Assembly (NCBI GenBank): GCA_021803245.1
Contig: JAJZLT010000008.1
Span: 1 to 41,407 of the forward strand
DNA from: Microcaldota archaeon
Lineage (GTDB): Archaea; Micrarchaeota; Micrarchaeia; Micrarchaeales; CABMGC01
Length of the DNA: 41,407 nucleotides
Direction of reading: 5' to 3'
The notes under the pieces: model-generated
Seen by the model: the letters and a program-made list of their open reading frames with translations, nothing else
Databases searched by the model: none
What the model was told of the DNA's origin: nothing
Made by a program: the position numbers and the translations under genes
Shown: positions 37,925 through 41,407 of the stretch, one piece after another
How the letters are laid out: each line of letters starts with the position of its first letter
How positions within the stretch are numbered: the stretch's first letter is position 1

Positions 37925-39967
37925 TCAGCAGCCGCAACTGCCTCCGCAGCCGCATTGGCCTTCCTTGCCTTCGCCTTCCATCTCAGCTCCGCCGCAGCCG
38001 CATGAGCCCGATGCATTGCCGCAGGCACATGAATCTTCATTCTTGCCCTCCTTCTGCACTGCAGGCTTTGCTTCTGCTGCCTTTGCAAGTGGCACGCCTG
38101 ATTCCTGGACTGTTTTGCCGGATTGCCCCGCTGCTCCGGCAGCCATCATTATCTGCGCCACAGGCCTCTCCTGGGCTGGCTGCTTGGCAATCTTCTCTGC
38201 CCTTATCTTTGCAGCCTCATCAAGATTGACCTTGAGGCTGAAGTAATCAGTGCCCTTGATGTACGTGCGCTGGTAGGCTTCTGTCGCTTCGAGCGCCTTC
38301 ACATTCCTTATGTACTTGTCGCTGTGGTAGGTCCAGTCGTGGTGCATCTCCTGCCACTCCTTTGAAGGTATCGAGTATTGCTTCTGTATCTTGTCCCTGT
38401 AGACTTCAGGGAAGACATTGAAGGTGCAGAATGGAAGCACTCTGCCATCAGGCATTGCATAGTGTATGTCGCACTTTTCCACGCGCTTTATATCGTAAGT
38501 GTACTCGTCCTGGAAGTGCATCATGCCTATGAACATCGACTTTAGCTGGAACGCGCCCATTGTTGCAAAGTCATGCTTGAAGATTACAGACATAAGCAGC
38601 TTCGAGAAGTTTACCGACTTCGGCTGCTTCTCCTTGTCTATGAATCTGCCAAGCCTGGCAACAGCCTTCAGCGCTATCAGCCTGCGCTGCAGCTTCGACT
38701 TTCCGCCCATCTCGTTCACAGCATTCTGCAGATGCTCAAGAAGGCCAGGTGCATCCACAAACCTTGTAAGAGGCACTATCTTGCCGTCGCTGTCCTGGAA
38801 GATGTAGGAGCCTGCGCCGCAGGCAAAGTGTATTGAGAGATCATACTTGTACTCTCCGGTAAGCGCTTCTATGAACTTGTTTATCCCTCCAACATATGGC
38901 ACCGAGAACCAGTCATCTTTTGTTATTACGCCGTTTGTCTGCTCCTCTATGAGTTTTATCGCTCCGGGAATGGTTATGCGCTGCTTCTCGCGCATCCTTG
39001 TAGGCATTCGTCCTACAAGCGAGACAGGCTGGAAGTTTACGGCTTTTATGACATCGTTGTTGTTCAGTGCGAAGTTTATTATATTGCCAAGTTCGTGGTC
39101 GTTTATGGTCCTTATCACAGTAGGCACAAGCACAACGCCTATTCCTGCCTTTCTTACCGCGTCGAGTGTCTTCGGCACTTCCCAGTGGTTCTTTGGGTTT
39201 GCGCGCTTGCTTACCCCGTCGAAGCTCATGTAGAGCGTACTTACGCCTGCGTGCCTTAGCTTTGCTGCGAGTTCAGGCTTCTCTGCAAGTATTATTCCCG
39301 TAGTATTCATCTGTATCTGGTCGAAGCCGGCTTCTTTTGCTGACTTCACTATCTCAACCACATCGCTCCTCATCAGCGGCTCTCCGCCTGTTATCTGAAG
39401 GGCATTGGCAGGTATGGGCTTCTGCGACTTGAGCTCCTTGAAGATCTTGTAAAGCTCATCGCGCGTTGGCTCGTATATAGGCTCGCCCTCCTTTGCGTAG
39501 AAGAAGCAGTACCAGCATGAAAGGTGGCACCTGTTTGTTATTACAACGTTTGCAAGGCCTGTGTGCGACTTATGCCTCTCGCAGATTCCGCAATCGAACG
39601 GGCAGTTCTCGCCCTTATTTACGTAGTTCGGATTATCAAAGCCTCTGCCGAAGTAGTTGTAGTTCTTCATGCGCATATACATGTCATAGTCCTCCCAGTA
39701 CTTCTCCATGGTCCAGCCATGGTCAGGGCAGAACTTTCTTATCATTACTATGTCTCCGTCCTTATAGATTGTGCCATCTACTATGAGCTTGCACTCCGGA
39801 CAGACTGTCTTTGTGCGCTCAAGCACAGGCATCTTGTTTACCTCTTCCATGGTTCTCCGGTATGGAGCCATTAGCTTGTCTTCGCTGGTGTTTACCATCT
39901 TTACCGTCATGCCTGCGTCAGTTGCCTTGTCTATTATCGAACCTAATGCTGATGACTTATCGTTCAT
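37925..39967 (-). CDS. Tetraether lipid synthase-like radical SAM enzyme with a Cys/Gly-rich tail
   Basis: 680 residues. It has an N-terminal zinc site (CPEC at 56-59, then CPDHGW at 80-85), an auxiliary Cys cluster CPFDCGICERH (122-129), the radical SAM CHLSCWYC (147-154), and the SAM-binding ITGGEPLMRSD. The order, with CGICxRHKSHT before the SAM cluster, is that of the Tes/MJ0619 group. Tes joins two archaeol chains into tetraether lipids; related enzymes are methylases. The last 30 residues are unusual: repeated CGCGG, CACGN and SCGC units with 12 or so Cys, probably metal-binding. The promoter GAAAAGTTTAAATAG lies about 35-45 bp upstream. Confidence 0.87.
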   Translation of the reverse strand: MNDKSSALGSIIDKATDAGMTVKMVNTSEDKLMAPYRRTMEEVNKMPVLERTKTVCPECKLIVDGTIYKDGDIVMIRKFCPDHGWTMEKYWEDYDMYMRMKNYNYFGRGFDNPNYVNKGENCPFDCGICERHKSHTGLANVVITNRCHLSCWYCFFYAKEGEPIYEPTRDELYKIFKELKSQKPIPANALQITGGEPLMRSDVVEIVKSAKEAGFDQIQMNTTGIILAEKPELAAKLRHAGVSTLYMSFDGVSKRANPKNHWEVPKTLDAVRKAGIGVVLVPTVIRTINDHELGNIINFALNNNDVIKAVNFQPVSLVGRMPTRMREKQRITIPGAIKLIEEQTNGVITKDDWFSVPYVGGINKFIEALTGEYKYDLSIHFACGAGSYIFQDSDGKIVPLTRFVDAPGLLEHLQNAVNEMGGKSKLQRRLIALKAVARLGRFIDKEKQPKSVNFSKLLMSVIFKHDFATMGAFQLKSMFIGMMHFQDEYTYDIKRVEKCDIHYAMPDGRVLPFCTFNVFPEVYRDKIQKQYSIPSKEWQEMHHDWTYHSDKYIRNVKALEATEAYQRTYIKGTDYFSLKVNLDEAAKIRAEKIAKQPAQERPVAQIMMAAGAAGQSGKTVQESGVPLAKAAEAKPAVQKEGKNEDSCACGNASGSCGCGGAEMEGEGKEGQCGCGGSCGC

Positions 39968-40000
39968 TATAATCCCGTTATATTAGCATTCTATCTCAAC

Positions 40001-40015
40001 CTATTTAAACTTTTC
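40001..40015 (-). promoter_or_regulatory. BRE/TATA of the radical SAM operon
   Basis: On the minus strand GAAAAGTTTAAATAG stands about 35-45 bp upstream of the ATG at 39967, leaving a leader of 10-20 nt. Confidence 0.55.
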
Positions 40016-40068
40016 TGAGCCGCATGCCCGCCATTGTATAAGCATAAAAATCCAGCACAAGAAAAGGA

Positions 40069-40131
40069 TGCAATGTATGGAATACAGGTATAAATGGGCC
40101 TCTGGAGGAAGGAAGAACTTCGTCTTCTGAC
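40069..40131 (+). CDS. Possible micro-ORF of 20 codons with hairpin
   Basis: ATG at 40069 opens MQCMEYRYKWASGG-RKNFVF and stops at TGA within a hairpin (CTTCGTC-TTCT-GACGAGG, about 40115-40132). TATAAGCATAAAA at about 40037 is about 30 bp upstream. The ORF is outside the track because of its length. There is no independent support; it may be a small protein, a leader or chance. Confidence 0.25.
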
Positions 40132-40153
40132 GAGGTAATTTGTGACGTGGCAA

Positions 40154-40167
40154 CGCTTAAATATCAT
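40154..40167 (+). promoter_or_regulatory. TATA box of the kinase-like gene
   Basis: CGCTTAAATATCAT is centred about 35 bp upstream of the ATG at 40195, so the leader is probably under 10 nt. Confidence 0.5.
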
Positions 40168-40194
40168 CTAAAACTCAAGAGAAGATAGATTAGC

Positions 40195-41223
40195 ATGGCT
40201 TTCAATAGATTTTATATAGAGGCAGCTGAACGTCGATCAGCCGATAACGGGCTTGTACTTGCAGCAAGAGGGGCTTTAAGGCTTGGCGTCTCCGACATGC
40301 AGAGGGCAGGAAACATGCGGGCAAAGGCTGCAGGCGAGAATGAGAAGGCGCTTGGACCTGTGGTGCACTACAGGCAGGCTCTTGAGCACTTTTATTATGC
40401 AAATGTGATGCTTGAGCGCGTTGGAAATGCTCTGCCTGAGCTTCGGTCAAGCTCGCATGAAGCTGCAGGAGCAGCAGGAGAGCTTATGAGCAGGGCTTTG
40501 GACAAGATAAACTATGCTTATGATAGTGGGCGGATGCCCGTTATACAGGCAGACGGCTTTATCGGGCTGAGGAATGGAGTATTGGATCGCAGGTACAGGC
40601 TTGAAGACATCTTTTTCAAGGCAGTAAGCGACATGAATTATGAGAGGTACCTGCGTGACGATAAGACAGGCCAGAGAATGCCTGGCAAGCATTATCATGA
40701 GGTAGTTTATTCGCAGGAACCGCAGAAAGACCTGAGGGGCGAATTTGAGATGCTCTGCGCAATGAAATCTGCTGCGCCTGAGTATGTGCCTGCGCCAGTG
40801 GCGCTTGTAAGGGAAGGCAGCGGCACTTATATTGGATATGTACTTGAGCACTTTGAAGGCAAGACCCTTGCAGAAGTTCTTATAGAGAGGATGCCTGCAG
40901 GCATGGAACTGCAGCGGTTTAAGGTAAGATCCGCAGGCAGGCTGATAATGGAGCACGGAAGCAGGGAGGACAAGGCCCTTTTGGAAGGCATACATGCCCA
41001 GCTTAAAGACGGATTTACAAAAATACACATGGCAGGGCTCGCTCACGGCGACCTACAGACCACCAACATAATTGTAAATGGGAATGGAGAGATAAGGATC
41101 ATCGATCCGTCCTATCCTGTGCTTCTCCGCGATCCGGACAAGGCGAGGAATCCTGTGCTTGCTGATGTAGTGCGGGCCGTGGCATACAAGGAGAGAATGG
41201 AGGTAGGGCTCTTTCTCTCGTAA
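40195..41223 (+). CDS. Atypical protein-kinase-like protein with an N-terminal helical domain
   Basis: 342 residues. Residues 1-120 are helical, with repeated Ala/Leu/Glu heptads. The kinase-like part follows: APVALVREGSGTYIGYVLEHFEGKTL resembles the hinge region, HGDLQTTNIIV (about 283-293) is the catalytic loop with Asp and Asn, and IRIIDPSYP has the metal Asp in place of DFG. This is the pattern of Bud32/RIO/aminoglycoside-kinase-like enzymes. A clear glycine loop and the ATP-binding lysine are not evident upstream; KAVSDMNYERYL may stand in. The substrate is unknown. Transcription is probably leaderless. Confidence 0.75.
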   Translation: MAFNRFYIEAAERRSADNGLVLAARGALRLGVSDMQRAGNMRAKAAGENEKALGPVVHYRQALEHFYYANVMLERVGNALPELRSSSHEAAGAAGELMSRALDKINYAYDSGRMPVIQADGFIGLRNGVLDRRYRLEDIFFKAVSDMNYERYLRDDKTGQRMPGKHYHEVVYSQEPQKDLRGEFEMLCAMKSAAPEYVPAPVALVREGSGTYIGYVLEHFEGKTLAEVLIERMPAGMELQRFKVRSAGRLIMEHGSREDKALLEGIHAQLKDGFTKIHMAGLAHGDLQTTNIIVNGNGEIRIIDPSYPVLLRDPDKARNPVLADVVRAVAYKERMEVGLFLS

Positions 41224-41387
41224 CAAATGCGCACGCTGCTTCTGATGCCTGCGGCGCAGGCATACTGTTGGTTAAAGGATAGGCTGTTTATTAATAACTA
41301 ATAATCATCCAGACTTAAGGTCTGCTAGGCCTGATAGCCTGCTATTGGCGCTGGCTTTGCGGATTACAGGATAGTCGGCCTGTTGTG

Positions 41388-41404
41388 GAAAGATATTAAA
41401 TATT
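41388..41404 (+). promoter_or_regulatory. BRE/TATA-like element at the right edge
   Basis: GAAAGATATTAAATATT matches the BRE/TATA form seen upstream of TFB (GAAAGATTTAAATAT). It probably serves a gene just outside the window. The 160 bp before it hold nothing else I can identify. Confidence 0.45.
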
Positions 41405-41407
41405 AGA

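Noticed and set aside
1-41407. CRISPR array, insertion sequences, rRNA genes
   Set aside because: No regularly spaced direct repeats, transposase-like ORF with terminal inverted repeats, or rRNA sequence was seen.

Overview
The window is archaeal chromosome. The evidence is a TFB-type initiation factor, a eukaryote-like ribosomal protein S26e, archaeal-type prolyl-tRNA synthetase, triosephosphate isomerase and GAPN-like dehydrogenase, an intron-containing tRNA-Trp, a tRNA-Gln with the archaeal A1-U72 pair, BRE/TATA-like promoters about 25 bp upstream of starts (several probably leaderless), and GGTGA Shine-Dalgarno sites. Gene density, many short membrane proteins and the gene mix suggest a small-genome lineage such as a DPANN archaeon (Micrarchaeota-like), but this is an inference without phylogeny. 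I see no CRISPR array, rRNA, insertion sequence or integrase.

Layout. 1-2256: end of an unknown small gene, a four-helix membrane protein whose start is unclear, then on the minus strand S26e followed by a B-box zinc-finger membrane protein. 2396-5274: tandem promoters, TFB, a small anchored secreted protein and malic enzyme. 5358-8609: DUF763, a beta-CASP nuclease and thioredoxin reductase. 8606-10162: a HerA/DUF87 ATPase. 10279-17426: a compact nine-gene membrane/ATPase operon ending next to the 3' end of tRNA-Gln. 17589-21465 (minus): ProS, a HAD phosphatase, a KaiC-like ATPase and a protein built of two copies of a stalk-like helical domain. 21573-21714: tRNA-Trp with a 69-nt intron. 21928-25136: ZIP-type transporter, TpiA and GAPN-like dehydrogenase. 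25232-28853: carboxynorspermidine dehydrogenase and decarboxylase plus a convergent MFS-type carrier. 29085-30931: an LmbE deacetylase overlapping a short MshC/CysRS-like ligase. 30940-34796: membrane and surface proteins and a SAM hydroxide adenosyltransferase homologue. 34906-37020: AMMECR1, Y-family polymerase and HIT protein. 37172-39967 (minus): a tetraether-synthase-like radical SAM enzyme with a Cys/Gly tail, and a partner gene closed by a hairpin/poly-T terminator. 40195-41223: an atypical kinase.

The most interesting system is 10279-17426. Its first four genes read as a VirB2/TrbC (CedA1)-like subunit, a VirB6/CedA-like polytopic channel, a VirB3-like double membrane anchor fused to a VirB4 N-terminal-like domain, and a separate VirB4-like ATPase domain. 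Four unrecognised small proteins and a 727-residue second HerA-class ATPase follow. This looks like an archaeal type IV secretion or DNA-transfer machine related to Ced/Ted, with a split VirB4 and no visible relaxase. Second is the LmbE plus MshC-like pair, which looks like the deacetylase-ligase half of mycothiol synthesis and suggests an undescribed archaeal low-molecular-weight thiol. Others worth attention are the carboxynorspermidine polyamine module, the duplicated stalk-like protein beside a KaiC ATPase, and the tailed tetraether-synthase homologue.
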